From Gammaproteobacteria bacterium Milos-ODIII6 (lineage in GTDB: Bacteria > Pseudomonadota > Gammaproteobacteria > Chromatiales > Chromatiaceae): 64,000 nucleotides of DNA. Within the stretch, counting starts at the first letter, position 1. The number at the start of each line of letters is the position of its first letter. A program made the translations under genes and the position numbers. Of the stretch, positions 26,399 through 35,144 are shown piece after piece. Where the stretch lies: positions 124,001-188,000 of the forward strand of contig JAPTHR010000003.1 in the NCBI GenBank assembly GCA_029228645.1, read 5' to 3'. The notes beneath the pieces are model-generated. The model had not been told where the DNA came from. It did not search any database and saw only the letters and a program-made list of their open reading frames with translations.

Positions 26399-28837
26399 AT
26401 GAAGCAAAAACTCATTTTGATCGGTAACGGTATGGCCGGGGTGCGGACCCTGGAAGAACTTCTCAAGCTGACCCCGGACGCGTACGAGATCACGGTCTTT
26501 GGCGCCGAGCCTCATCCCAATTACAACCGGATGATGCTTTCGCCGGTGTTGGCAGGCGAGAAAACCGTCGACGACATCATTCTCAACAGCCGCGAGTGGT
26601 ACGCGGAGCACGGCATCACCCTGCACACCGGCGACCCGGTCGTGTCCATCGACCGCGCCGCCCGCAAGGTAGTCACGCAGACTGGCCTGGAGTTGGATTA
26701 CGACCGCCTGCTGCTGGCGACCGGCTCCAATCCCTTCATCATCCCGGTCCCGGGGCACGACAAGAACGGCGTGCTCGGTTTCCGGGATATCGCCGATGTC
26801 GACACGATGCTGGCGGCCAGCAAGGATTACAAAAAAGCGGTCGTGATCGGGGGCGGTCTGCTCGGACTGGAGGCGGCCAACGGTCTGATGAAAAATGGCA
26901 TGGATGTCACCGTGGTTCACCTGATGGACATCCTGATGGAACGCCAGTTGGATGCGCCTGCGGCCAACCTGCTCAAGGCCTCGCTGGAAGAGCGTGGCAT
27001 GAAGTTCCTGATGGAGGCGCAGACCGCGGAGATCCTGGGCGATGGCCGGGTGCAGGGCGTGAAGTTCGCGGACGGCTCCTCGGTCGGAGCGGACCTGGTC
27101 GTGATGGCGGTCGGCATCCGGCCCAGCATCGAGCTGGCGCAGCAGGCAGGCATCCACTGCGAGCGCGGCATCGTGGTCAACGACACCATGCAGACCTATG
27201 ACCCGCGCGTGTACGCGGTCGGCGAGTGTGTCCAGCACCGCGGCAGCTGTTATGGCCTGGTGGCGCCCCTGTTCGAGCAGGCCAAGGTGGCGGCCAACCA
27301 CCTGGCCCAGCTGGGCATCGCGCGCTACGAGGGCTCGGTCACCTCGACCAAGCTCAAGGTGACCGGCATCGATCTGTTCTCCGCCGGTGAGTTTAACCAG
27401 GAGGATGGCGACGAGGTACTGGTCCTGCAGGACCCCGGCGCTGGCGTGTACAAGAAGCTGGTGCTGCGCGATAACGTCATCAAGGGTGCGGTCATGTATG
27501 GCGACACCCTGGACGGCACCTGGTACTTCCAGCTGCTGCGTGATGGTACCGACATCAGCGGTTTCCGCGGCAGCATATTGTTTGGCCAGCACGACCTGGG
27601 CGATGCCGGGCATGGCGACGCGACCCGTATCGCGGCGCTCGGTGATGACGCCGAGATCTGTGGCTGTAACGGGGTGTGCAAGGGCGAGATCGTGGACGCG
27701 ATCGTCAAGAAGGGCCTGTTCACCCTCGAGGACGTGCGCTCGCACACCAAGGCGTCCAGCTCCTGCGGTTCCTGCACCGGCCTGGTGGAATCCATCCTGG
27801 CCAGCACCGTGGGCGAGGGCTACGACGCGACCCCGAACAAGAAACCGATGTGCGGCTGCACCGAGCACAGTCACGACGAGGTGATCCGTGGCATCCGCGA
27901 GAACGAGCTCAAGGACATGGACGCGGTCCGCAATTTCTTCGAGTGGAAGAATGCGGACGGCTGCGCGAGCTGCCGGCCGGCGCTCAACTACTACCTGCTG
28001 GCGCAGTGGCCTGGCGAGTACCTCGATGACGCCCAGTCGCGTTTCATCAACGAGCGGGCGCACGGCAATATCCAGAAGGACGGCACCTACTCGGTGGTGC
28101 CGCGCATGTTCGGTGGGCTGTGCACGCCGCACGACCTGCGCGCGATCGCGGACGTGGCCGAGAAATTCGATGTGCCGGAGATGAAGGTCACCGGCGGACA
28201 GCGCATCGATCTGTTCGGGATCAAGAAGGAAGACCTGCCGGCGATGTGGGCGGATCTGTCCGAAGCCGGGTTCGTCTCCGGTCATGCCTACGGCAAGGCG
28301 ATGCGTACGGTCAAGACCTGCGCCGGCAAGACCTGGTGCCGCTTCGGCACCCAGAACTCCACCGGACTGGGCGTCAAGCTGGAGGAACTGACCTGGGGTT
28401 CCTGGATGCCACACAAATTCAAGCTGGCGGTCTCGGGCTGCCCGCGCAACTGCGCCGAGGCAACCATCAAGGACTTCGGCGTGGTGTGCGTGGACTCCGG
28501 CTACGAGCTGCACATCGGCGGCAACGGTGGCATCAAGGTGCGCGTCACCGACCTGATGTGCAAGGTCGCCAGCGAAGAGGAAGTGCTCGAGTACTGCGGC
28601 GCCTTCATCCAGAAGTACCGCGAGGAAGCGCACTACCTGGAGCGCACCGCGCCCTGGGTGGAGCGGGTCGGCTTCGATTACGTCAAGCAGGCCATCGTGG
28701 ATGACGAGTCACAGCGCAAGGCGCTCTACGATCGATTCAAGTTCGGTCAGCAGTTCGCCCAGATCGATCCGTGGAAGGCGCGCGCCGAGGGCGAGGCGGC
28801 GCATGAGTTCCGCAACATCGAGATCAGCGCGGCCTGA
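26399..28837 (+). CDS. nirB: Assimilatory nitrite reductase (NADH), large subunit
   Basis: The 812-residue cytoplasmic enzyme reduces nitrite to ammonium with six electrons from NAD(P)H. The N-terminal FAD domain starts LILIGNGMAG, the NAD(P) motif VVIGGGLLGLEAANGL lies near residue 145, a BFD-like 2Fe-2S domain has CGCNGVCKG and CGSCTG near 420-460, and the sirohaem/4Fe-4S half holds TCAGKTWCRFG and SGCPRNCAEA near 640-685. Full length for the family. It lies 37 bp after nrtC and upstream of nirD, separated by a repeat array. Confidence 0.97.
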   Translation: MKQKLILIGNGMAGVRTLEELLKLTPDAYEITVFGAEPHPNYNRMMLSPVLAGEKTVDDIILNSREWYAEHGITLHTGDPVVSIDRAARKVVTQTGLELDYDRLLLATGSNPFIIPVPGHDKNGVLGFRDIADVDTMLAASKDYKKAVVIGGGLLGLEAANGLMKNGMDVTVVHLMDILMERQLDAPAANLLKASLEERGMKFLMEAQTAEILGDGRVQGVKFADGSSVGADLVVMAVGIRPSIELAQQAGIHCERGIVVNDTMQTYDPRVYAVGECVQHRGSCYGLVAPLFEQAKVAANHLAQLGIARYEGSVTSTKLKVTGIDLFSAGEFNQEDGDEVLVLQDPGAGVYKKLVLRDNVIKGAVMYGDTLDGTWYFQLLRDGTDISGFRGSILFGQHDLGDAGHGDATRIAALGDDAEICGCNGVCKGEIVDAIVKKGLFTLEDVRSHTKASSSCGSCTGLVESILASTVGEGYDATPNKKPMCGCTEHSHDEVIRGIRENELKDMDAVRNFFEWKNADGCASCRPALNYYLLAQWPGEYLDDAQSRFINERAHGNIQKDGTYSVVPRMFGGLCTPHDLRAIADVAEKFDVPEMKVTGGQRIDLFGIKKEDLPAMWADLSEAGFVSGHAYGKAMRTVKTCAGKTWCRFGTQNSTGLGVKLEELTWGSWMPHKFKLAVSGCPRNCAEATIKDFGVVCVDSGYELHIGGNGGIKVRVTDLMCKVASEEEVLEYCGAFIQKYREEAHYLERTAPWVERVGFDYVKQAIVDDESQRKALYDRFKFGQQFAQIDPWKARAEGEAAHEFRNIEISAA

Positions 28838-28860
28838 GCGGCGTGATCAATTGAAATTGA

Positions 28861-29412
28861 ATAACCGCAAAGGGCGCGAAGGACGCGAAGGGTTAAAGGG
28901 TTCACCTGGCCCTTGCCCGAGAACACTTGGCGTTCTTTGTGTTCTTGGGGTGAGAGCAAGAGGCCTCGGTGGGTTAACCGCAAAGGTCGCGAAGGACGCG
29001 AAGGGTTGAAAGGTTCACCTGGCCCTTGCCCGGGAACACTTGGCGTTCTTTGTGTTCTTGGGGTGAGAGCAAGAGGCCTCGGTGGGTTAACCGCAAAGGT
29101 CGCGAAGGACGCGAAGGGTTGAAAGATTCAACGGGTCCTCAAGCGAGAACACTTGGCGCTCTTTGCGTCCTTGGCGGTTGGATGATGAGGCCTCAATACG
29201 TTCAACGCGAAGGGCGCGAAGGACGCGAAGGGTTGAAAGATTCAACGGGTCCTCAAGTGAGAACACTTGGCGCTCTTTGCGTCCTTGGCGGTTGGATGAT
29301 GAGGCCTCAATACGTTCAACGCGAAGGGCGCGAAGGACGCGAAGGGTTGAAAGATTCAACGGGTCCTCAAGCGAGAACACTTGGCGCTCTTTGCGTCCTT
29401 CGCGGTAAATAT
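28861..29412. repeat. Tandem array of five ~113-bp imperfect palindromes
   Basis: Units begin near 28865, 28978, 29091, 29206 and 29320. Left arms (ACCGCAAAGGTCGCGAAGG or ACGCGAAGGGCGCGAAGG) face right arms (CTTTGCGTCCTTGGCGGTT; in the first two units a diverged TTCTTTGTGTTCTTGGGGT). The arms belong to the same family as the nrtB-nrtC array, but the spacers differ. It fills the nirB-nirD gap. Confidence 0.9.
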
Positions 29413-29432
29413 AATTATTCAGGAACAAACAG

Positions 29433-29741
29433 ATGAGCAATTGGATCGAGATCGCGGCCCTGGAAGACATCCCGAAGTTGGGTTCGCGTGTGGTCAGGAC
29501 GGATACCATGAATGTGGCGGTTTTTCGCACCCGTGACGACCAGGTATTCGCCATAAAGGATGCCTGCCCGCACAAACAGGGCCCGCTGTCGCAGGGGATC
29601 GTCAGCGGCACCACGGTCACCTGCCCGCTGCACAACTGGAAGATCGACCTGGCTTCGGGGGAGGCCCTGGGTCCGGATGAGGGTTGCACCAATACCTTCT
29701 CCACCCGGATTGAGGATGGCAAGATTTTCCTGTCGCTCTGA
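29433..29741 (+). CDS. nirD: Assimilatory nitrite reductase, small Rieske subunit
   Basis: A 102-residue Rieske-type protein with cluster motifs CPHKQG and CPLHNW (residues about 47-68). Both Cys-X-His pairs are present, as in NirD proteins that still bind a 2Fe-2S cluster; some NirD lack them. It partners NirB. Start ATG at 29433 after the repeat array; the stop lies 9 bp before nasA. Confidence 0.95.
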   Translation: MSNWIEIAALEDIPKLGSRVVRTDTMNVAVFRTRDDQVFAIKDACPHKQGPLSQGIVSGTTVTCPLHNWKIDLASGEALGPDEGCTNTFSTRIEDGKIFLSL

Positions 29742-29750
29742 GGGCAGTCG

Positions 29751-32417
29751 GTGAACACGACACACACGACCTGTCCCTACTGCGGTGTCGGTTGCGGGGT
29801 GAGCGTGACCGCGCTCGAGGACGGCAGCCACCAGGTGCGGGGCGACAAGCAGCACCCCGCCAACTTCGGCAAGCTCTGCTCCAAGGGCGCCGCGCTGGGA
29901 GAGACCCTGGGTCACGAGGACCGCTTGCGCCAGCCGGTGGTGGATGGCGAACCCGCCAGCTGGGACCAGTCCCTGGATGTCCTGGCGCAGCGTTTCTCCC
30001 GGATCATCGACGAGCATGGCCCGGATGCGGTCGCCTTCTACGTCTCGGGCCAGCTGCTGACCGAGGACTACTATGTCGCCAACAAGCTGATGAAGGGTTT
30101 CATCGGCTCGGGCAACATCGATACCAACTCGCGCCTGTGCATGTCGTCCTCGGTCGCCGGTCACAAGCGGGCGTTCGGCTCCGACACCGTGCCGGGCAAC
30201 TACGAGGACCTGGAGAAGGCAGACCTGCTGATCCTGACCGGGTCCAACCTGGCCTGGTGTCACCCGGTCCTCTACCAGCGGGTGGTCAAGGCGAAGCGCG
30301 AGCGCGAGGGTTCGCAGCGCCCGCTGCGGGTGGTGGTGATCGATCCCCGGCGCACCGCGACCTGCGATATCGCGGACCTGCACCTGCCGCTCGCGATCGG
30401 CACCGATGCGGTGCTGTTCGGCGGGCTGCTGGCCTGGCTGCACGAGCAGGGCTTCGGCGACCGGGATTTCGTCGAGCGCCATACCGAGGGCTTCGAGGAG
30501 GCCTTGCGCCAGGCGCGCTGGTCGTCCCCCTCCGTCGATGCCGTGGCGGCGCATTGCGGCCTGGAGAGCGAGCAGGTCGAGACGCTGTACCGCTGGTTCG
30601 CGCGCACCGGGCGGGTGGTCACGGTCTATTCCCAGGGCGTCAACCAGTCCAGCAGCGGCACCGACAAGGTCAACGCGATCATCAATTGTCACCTGTTGAC
30701 CGGGCGCATCGGGCGCGAGGGCATGGGGCCGTTCTCGGTCACCGGCCAGCCCAACGCCATGGGCGGGCGCGAGGTCGGCGGCCTCGCCAACCAGCTCGCG
30801 GCGCACATGGATTTCGAGAACCCGGAGCACGTTCGCCTGGTCGCTGATTTCTGGCAGGCGCCGCGCATGGCGCAGCGAGCCGGGCTCAAGGCGGTCGACA
30901 TGTTCGACGCCATGCACCGTGGCGAGATCAAGGCGGTATGGATCATGGCCACCAACCCCGCGGTCAGCCTGCCGGACAACGCGCGCGTGCGGGAGGCCCT
31001 GCAGCGCTGCGAATTGGTGGTGGTGTCGGATTGCGTGGCGACCGATACCACGGCGCTGGCCGACGTCCTCCTGCCGGCCCTGACCTGGGCGGAGAAGGAC
31101 GGCACCGTGACCAACTCGGAACGGCGCATATCACGCCAGCGGGCTTTCCTCGACGGCCCCGGGGAAGCACGCACCGACTGGTGGATCCTCAGCCGCTTCG
31201 CCGAACGCATGGGTTTCGAGGGATTCGGCTACAGCGGCGTGGCGGAGATATTCCGCGAGTACGCGCGCCTGACCGGGGTCGGCAATGGCGGCGAGCGGGA
31301 TCTGGATATCTCGGCCTTGCAGAGCATCGACGAGGCCTCTTACGACGCGTTCGAGCCGGTGCAATGGCCGTTGAACGAAGCGGGGGAGGGCGCCGCACGC
31401 CTGTTCGGCGATGGGCGCTTCTATACGCCGAGCCGGCGCGCACGCTTTGTGGCCATCGCGCCGAGACCGCCAGCGCACATGACCGACTCGGAGCATCCCC
31501 TGGTGCTGAATACCGGCCGGGTGCGCGATCAGTGGCATACCATGAGCCGCACCGGCCGCTCGCCACGCCTCACCGGGCACGTCAGCGAGCCCTATGCCGA
31601 GCTGCACCCGCTGGACGCGCGCCGCTTCGCAATCGACGATGGCGGGTTGGTGCAGGTCAGCAGCCGCTGGGGTACGGTCGTCGTGCGGGCACGCGTGGCC
31701 GACACCCAGCATCCGGGGCACGTGTTCGTGCCGATGCACTGGAACGACCAGTACGCCAGCGCCGCGAGCATCGATGCGGTGGTCAATCCGGCCACCGATC
31801 CGGTTTCCGGCCAGCCCGAGCTGAAGCACACCCCGGTGCGGGTGAGTGCCTACCACCCGGCATGGCATGGATTCATCCTCAGCCGTTCGCCGGTGCAGTT
31901 GCACGGCGTGAGCTACTGGTGCCGCGCGCAGCGCGAGGGCCTGTGGCATTACGAGGTGGCCGGCGATTCCATCCCCGAGGACTGGGCCGGCTTTGCGCGC
32001 GCCCTGCTGGATGCCAATGGTGGGCAGGCCTGGAGCGAGATGGCGGACCCGGCCGGCTCGCGCTACCGCGCGGCGCGCTATGCGGGTGATCGTCTGGATG
32101 CCTGCCTGTTCGTCGCGCCGGAGACCGGCGACCTGCCGCCGCGCGACTGGTTGACCCTGCTGTTCGCCGAGCCGGCCCTGGAGCCGAGGCAACGGCTGCG
32201 CGTGCTCGCCGGCACCCCTGGCAGCGGAGAGGAGGACAAGGGACGGATCGTCTGTTCCTGCTTCTCGGTGGGCATCAACACCCTGCGCAATGCCATCGTG
32301 GAAGACGGCTGCATTACCCCCGAGGCAATCGGAGAGTGCTGCCAGGCCGGTACCAACTGTGGCTCCTGCGTCCCCGAGCTGCGCACCCTGATCAGCGAGA
32401 CCCTGGCGGAAAGCTGA
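29751..32417 (+). CDS. nasA: Assimilatory nitrate reductase catalytic subunit
   Basis: The 888-residue molybdenum enzyme reduces nitrate to nitrite in the cytoplasm. An N-terminal 4Fe-4S site (CPYCGVGCGV plus a later Cys in KLCSKG) leads into the bis-MGD domains (SRLCMSSSVAG, GMGPFSVTGQPNAMGGREV, TNPAVSLPDN). The C-terminal 60 residues add a BFD-like 2Fe-2S domain with CSCFS and CCQAGTNCGSC, the usual electron entry in NasA. There is no NAD(P)H domain, so a separate reductase is needed, probably the FAD protein at 11459-12712. A GTG start 9 bp after nirD is used. Confidence 0.96.
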   Translation: MNTTHTTCPYCGVGCGVSVTALEDGSHQVRGDKQHPANFGKLCSKGAALGETLGHEDRLRQPVVDGEPASWDQSLDVLAQRFSRIIDEHGPDAVAFYVSGQLLTEDYYVANKLMKGFIGSGNIDTNSRLCMSSSVAGHKRAFGSDTVPGNYEDLEKADLLILTGSNLAWCHPVLYQRVVKAKREREGSQRPLRVVVIDPRRTATCDIADLHLPLAIGTDAVLFGGLLAWLHEQGFGDRDFVERHTEGFEEALRQARWSSPSVDAVAAHCGLESEQVETLYRWFARTGRVVTVYSQGVNQSSSGTDKVNAIINCHLLTGRIGREGMGPFSVTGQPNAMGGREVGGLANQLAAHMDFENPEHVRLVADFWQAPRMAQRAGLKAVDMFDAMHRGEIKAVWIMATNPAVSLPDNARVREALQRCELVVVSDCVATDTTALADVLLPALTWAEKDGTVTNSERRISRQRAFLDGPGEARTDWWILSRFAERMGFEGFGYSGVAEIFREYARLTGVGNGGERDLDISALQSIDEASYDAFEPVQWPLNEAGEGAARLFGDGRFYTPSRRARFVAIAPRPPAHMTDSEHPLVLNTGRVRDQWHTMSRTGRSPRLTGHVSEPYAELHPLDARRFAIDDGGLVQVSSRWGTVVVRARVADTQHPGHVFVPMHWNDQYASAASIDAVVNPATDPVSGQPELKHTPVRVSAYHPAWHGFILSRSPVQLHGVSYWCRAQREGLWHYEVAGDSIPEDWAGFARALLDANGGQAWSEMADPAGSRYRAARYAGDRLDACLFVAPETGDLPPRDWLTLLFAEPALEPRQRLRVLAGTPGSGEEDKGRIVCSCFSVGINTLRNAIVEDGCITPEAIGECCQAGTNCGSCVPELRTLISETLAES

Positions 32418-32430
32418 CCAGGCCTGCGCG

Positions 32431-33058
32431 GCAGGAGCGGCCTTGGCCGCGAACGGAATCCTTCGCGAGCAAGCTCGCTCCTACGCACAAGTGGTGATGC
32501 CGGCCTGTACGAGCGGCCTTGGCCGCGAACAGAATCCTTCGCGAGCAAGCTCGCTCCTACGCACAGTGCTGATGCCGGCCTGTACGAGCGGCCTTGGCCG
32601 CGAACGGGATCCTTCGCGAGCAAGCTCGCTCCTACGCACAGTGCTGATGCCGGCCTGTAGGAGCGGCCTTGGCCGCGAACGGGATCTTTCGCGAGCAAGC
32701 TCGCTCCTACGCACAAGTGCTGATGCCGGCTTGTAGGAGCGGCGTTGGCCGCGAACGGGATTCTTCGCGAGCAAGCTCGCTCCTACGCACAGTGCTGATG
32801 CCGGCCTGTAGGGGCGGCCCTGGCCGCGAACGGAATGCTTCGCGAGCAAGCTCGCTCCTACGCACAAGTGCTGATGCCAGCTTGTAGGAGCGGCCTTGGC
32901 CGCGAACAGAATCCTTCGCGAGCAAGCTCGCTACGCACAAGTGCTGATGCCGGCCTGTAGGAGCGGCCTTGGCCGCGAACGGGATCCTTCGCGAGCAAGC
33001 TCGCTCCTACGCACAAGTGCTGATGCCGGCCTGTACGAGCGGCCTTGGCCGCGAACAG
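32431..33058. repeat. BIME-like REP array, eight full units plus one half
   Basis: Each unit of about 73-76 bp holds GGAGCGGCCTTGGCCGCGAA, a short spacer, TTCGCGAGCAAGCTCGCTCC, then TACGCACAAGTGCTGATGCC. Nine left motifs and eight right motifs are visible; one unit near 32928 has lost three bases. The array separates nasA from the convergent tlpA-like gene. The same motifs occur at 5008-5172. A RAYT transposase is not in the window. Confidence 0.92.
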
Positions 33059-33067
33059 GTGGCCGAT

Positions 33068-33637
33068 TCACTCAAGCAAACCTTCGATCACTTTTTCCAC
33101 TTCCGGGTGATCAAACTCTCGCCCTCCCATGGCCCGATAACGAATCTTGCCGGCCTTGTCGATCAGGTACGTTGTGGGCAAACCCTTGACCCGGTACAGC
33201 TCTGAGGCGCGGCTTTCCTTATCAAACAGGATCGGGAACGTAGGCTCGATGCTGAGGCGACCGGTGAACTCAAAAACCATGTCTTCCGACTCGAACTGAT
33301 TGACCGCAATTACGGTAAAGCCCTTGTCCTTGTATTTGCGATACAGACGTTCCATTGAGGGCATTTCACGCACGCAGGGGGGGCACCAGGTGCCCCAGAA
33401 GTTCAACATCACCGTGCGGCCGCGAAAATCGCTGAGGCTGTGTTGCTCGCCATCCATATCCGCCAGAGTGAAGTTCGGCGCCTCGGGCATGGTTTCCACG
33501 ACACTCAATTCATGCCCGAGTGGCGGTGGCTCGGCGATGGCAGTGACGCTCACACCCAGGCACAGCGCCAGCAGTGCCAGAACCGCTTTATTCGGTCGGC
33601 GCAGGTGCACACTCAAGGCCAGCCAGGATTTTTTCAT
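33068..33637 (-). CDS. TlpA-like thiol-disulfide oxidoreductase
   Basis: About 189 residues from the ATG at 33637 (in-frame ATGs at 33646 and 33652 are possible). A basic N-terminus and hydrophobic segment (VLALLALCLGVSVTAIA) form a signal peptide or anchor. The thioredoxin-fold AhpC-TSA domain has the active site WCPPC in MLNFWGTWCPPCVREMPS, plus the cis-Pro loop GLPTTYLID. It acts in the periplasm to reduce disulfides, for instance in cytochrome maturation. The gene overlaps the 3' end of the upstream hypothetical gene by about 50 bp, so they are coupled. Confidence 0.9.
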   Translation of the reverse strand: MKKSWLALSVHLRRPNKAVLALLALCLGVSVTAIAEPPPLGHELSVVETMPEAPNFTLADMDGEQHSLSDFRGRTVMLNFWGTWCPPCVREMPSMERLYRKYKDKGFTVIAVNQFESEDMVFEFTGRLSIEPTFPILFDKESRASELYRVKGLPTTYLIDKAGKIRYRAMGGREFDHPEVEKVIEGLLE

Positions 33638-34163
33638 AACGTTCATTCTCAATCTGCCACACTAATTTCAGGTCCAGGCGGCTGCCGTGCGGCTCGGCTA
33701 TGGTGGTGAAGCCCTGGATCCAGTCGCCTTTGGAAAAGGTTGGATCGTCCGCCAGAATCGACCAGCTGAACCGCACGCCCATGGCATGCCATTCCTCCAG
33801 CCACTCGGTTTTTGTTTTGATTGTGCGTTCCACCCCGTCGTCGAGGAGGTAGCGCCAGTCCGCAACAGAATAGTGCAAAGGCTGATCGGACAGGTTGCGG
33901 ATAATGGTGCCAAAGACACAGCGGGTGGCAACCGCTTCACGGATCGATTCCGGCAGGCCGCGTCTGGCGTAACTCGCCCGGATGAAATCCGGCGGCACCT
34001 GCACCAACTCGATGGCAAGTCCGCGACCCTCCCAACTCCAGCTTTTTACGCCTGTTTGCGCATCGGTACTCTGCTGCACCGCTGCATTGCTGCTGGCGTT
34101 GGCCGCACTCGACATCACCAGCAACAACAGCCACATTCTTGGATCGAGAAAAACCGGATACAC
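33588..34163 (-). CDS. Exported hypothetical protein upstream of tlpA-like gene
   Basis: A 191-residue protein with a signal-like hydrophobic start (MWLLLLVMSSAANA, residues 10-23) and no domain I recognise. The mature part is polar and strand-rich, with RCVFGTIIRNLSDQPLHYSV recalling beta-sandwich exported proteins. I use the GTG at 34163 because GGAGGG lies 7 bp upstream; the ATG at 34136 starts directly at the signal peptide but has a weak ribosome site. It overlaps the TlpA-like gene, which suggests a joint periplasmic role. Confidence 0.7.
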   Translation of the reverse strand: MYPVFLDPRMWLLLLVMSSAANASSNAAVQQSTDAQTGVKSWSWEGRGLAIELVQVPPDFIRASYARRGLPESIREAVATRCVFGTIIRNLSDQPLHYSVADWRYLLDDGVERTIKTKTEWLEEWHAMGVRFSWSILADDPTFSKGDWIQGFTTIAEPHGSRLDLKLVWQIENERYEKILAGLECAPAPTE

Positions 34164-34273
34164 GCCTCACCCTCCGCTAGAAAGCGCTTTGACTTACAAA
34201 GTACAGTAGTAGTCCGTATGACGGTTGAAAGCGAATCAACAGTCAAGTTTAGAGTCTACTATTTGGGATTCGC

Positions 34274-34346
34274 AAACCCCCGGCTTTAGCCGGATTGCTG
34301 TTTTACCCCTTCCCCCTCTGGAGGGGGAAGGTTGGGATGGGGGTGG
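34274..34346. repeat. Dispersed C-rich/G-rich repeat, copy 2
   Basis: ACCCCCGGCTTTAGCCGG followed, after a short spacer, by CCCCCTCTGGAGGGGGAAGG and TTGGGATGGGGG. It mirrors the element at 12735-12806, including the TATTCACT found downstream of both. It lies between divergent genes. Confidence 0.7.
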
Positions 34347-34443
34347 AGTATTCACTACGAAACTGTACGACCGCCCCTGCCCGGTAACGACCGCTCCGCG
34401 CTAAGTTCACTCCGATATCCCGATTCGCATCCATACTTGGCCC

Positions 34444-34953
34444 ATGGAGAGCAATCAGCCAAGCACTTATGAGGGAGCCGGGGTTGAACCGCCCATGGTC
34501 GAGGTCGTCATCGAGATTCCACGCGGCAGTTTCCTGAAGCGTGGCTCGACCGGGCAGCTGGACTTCGTCTCGCCATTGCCCTGCCCATTCAATTACGGTT
34601 CGATCGAGAACTTCATTGGACTCGAGGGCGACCTGCTCGATGCGGTCGTGCTCGGCCCCCGGCTGCGATACGGCAGCAGAGTGCGGGTCAAGGCCTATGG
34701 TGCGGTGGGACTGACTGATCGGGGCATGTACGACGACAAACTGATCTGTAGTCCTTCACCGATCGGCGAGAGGCAGAAGCGTTTCATTCTGGCGTTCTTC
34801 TGGCTTTACGCCAGGTGCAAGGCTGTTCTGAATCTGTTCCGCGGGCAGCCGGGGCGCAATGCCCTCGAGGGCTGGGATGGCGCAAAGGCGGCCATCGCCA
34901 GGGCGCGCCCCCGTGGCGAGGATGAATGGACCGGACCGGACGTCCACTTCTGA
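34444..34953 (+). CDS. Inorganic pyrophosphatase-like protein
   Basis: A 169-residue protein of the soluble family I pyrophosphatase fold: VVIEIPRGSFLKRG, FNYGSIENF, LEGDLLDAVVLGP and LTDRGMYDDKLIC match the phosphate- and metal-binding segments in order. The signature DGDPLD is EGDLLD here, so the first metal-binding Asp is Glu, while the later D..D-K set in DRGMYDDK is kept. The C-terminus ends with a poorly conserved Arg-rich region. It may be a pyrophosphatase with altered activity. It is convergent with the broken folM, which abuts its stop. Confidence 0.75.
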   Translation: MESNQPSTYEGAGVEPPMVEVVIEIPRGSFLKRGSTGQLDFVSPLPCPFNYGSIENFIGLEGDLLDAVVLGPRLRYGSRVRVKAYGAVGLTDRGMYDDKLICSPSPIGERQKRFILAFFWLYARCKAVLNLFRGQPGRNALEGWDGAKAAIARARPRGEDEWTGPDVHF

Positions 34954-35144
34954 CGGAGTTGATCTGCTAGGTCGAGCGGGAGTACCCGACCCGTGACGAA
35001 ACCCAGCCGCACGAGCTCATCAAGCCTGTCTTAGCGGGCGCGGAAGGTGCCGATAAGCGGCATGCCGCGCTGCAGGAGGGTCTTTGCCAGGTGGAAGCCG
35101 GCGCGCTTGCCAACGCCGGTGAGCAGGGTCGGATCCGGGCTCAC
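34954..35144 (-). pseudogene. folM: folM remnant (dihydromonapterin reductase)
   Basis: A GTG overlapping the folE stop (GTGA) opens a frame reading PDPTLLTGVGKRAGFHLAK and then LLQRGMPLIGTFRAR, the NAD(P)-binding start of FolM-type short-chain reductases. A TAA at 35033-35031 stops it after 37 codons; the same frame then continues with RLDELVRLGFVTGRVLPLDL, again FolM-like, and ends near the pyrophosphatase gene. So the gene has both a nonsense codon and a large 3' deletion. FolM makes tetrahydromonapterin, the pathway of the neighbouring folE and folX. Confidence 0.75.

Noticed and set aside
28701-29767. Frames of 80-230 codons across the nirB-nirD repeat array
   Set aside because: Repetitive peptides that follow the DNA period; no ribosome site.
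32431-33058. Regular ~75-bp repeats resembling a CRISPR array
   Set aside because: The sequence between the palindromes is nearly constant; it is a REP/BIME array.
32443-33205. Several frames of 70-130 codons within the REP array
   Set aside because: They are translations of the repeat itself, with the same peptide recurring in each unit.
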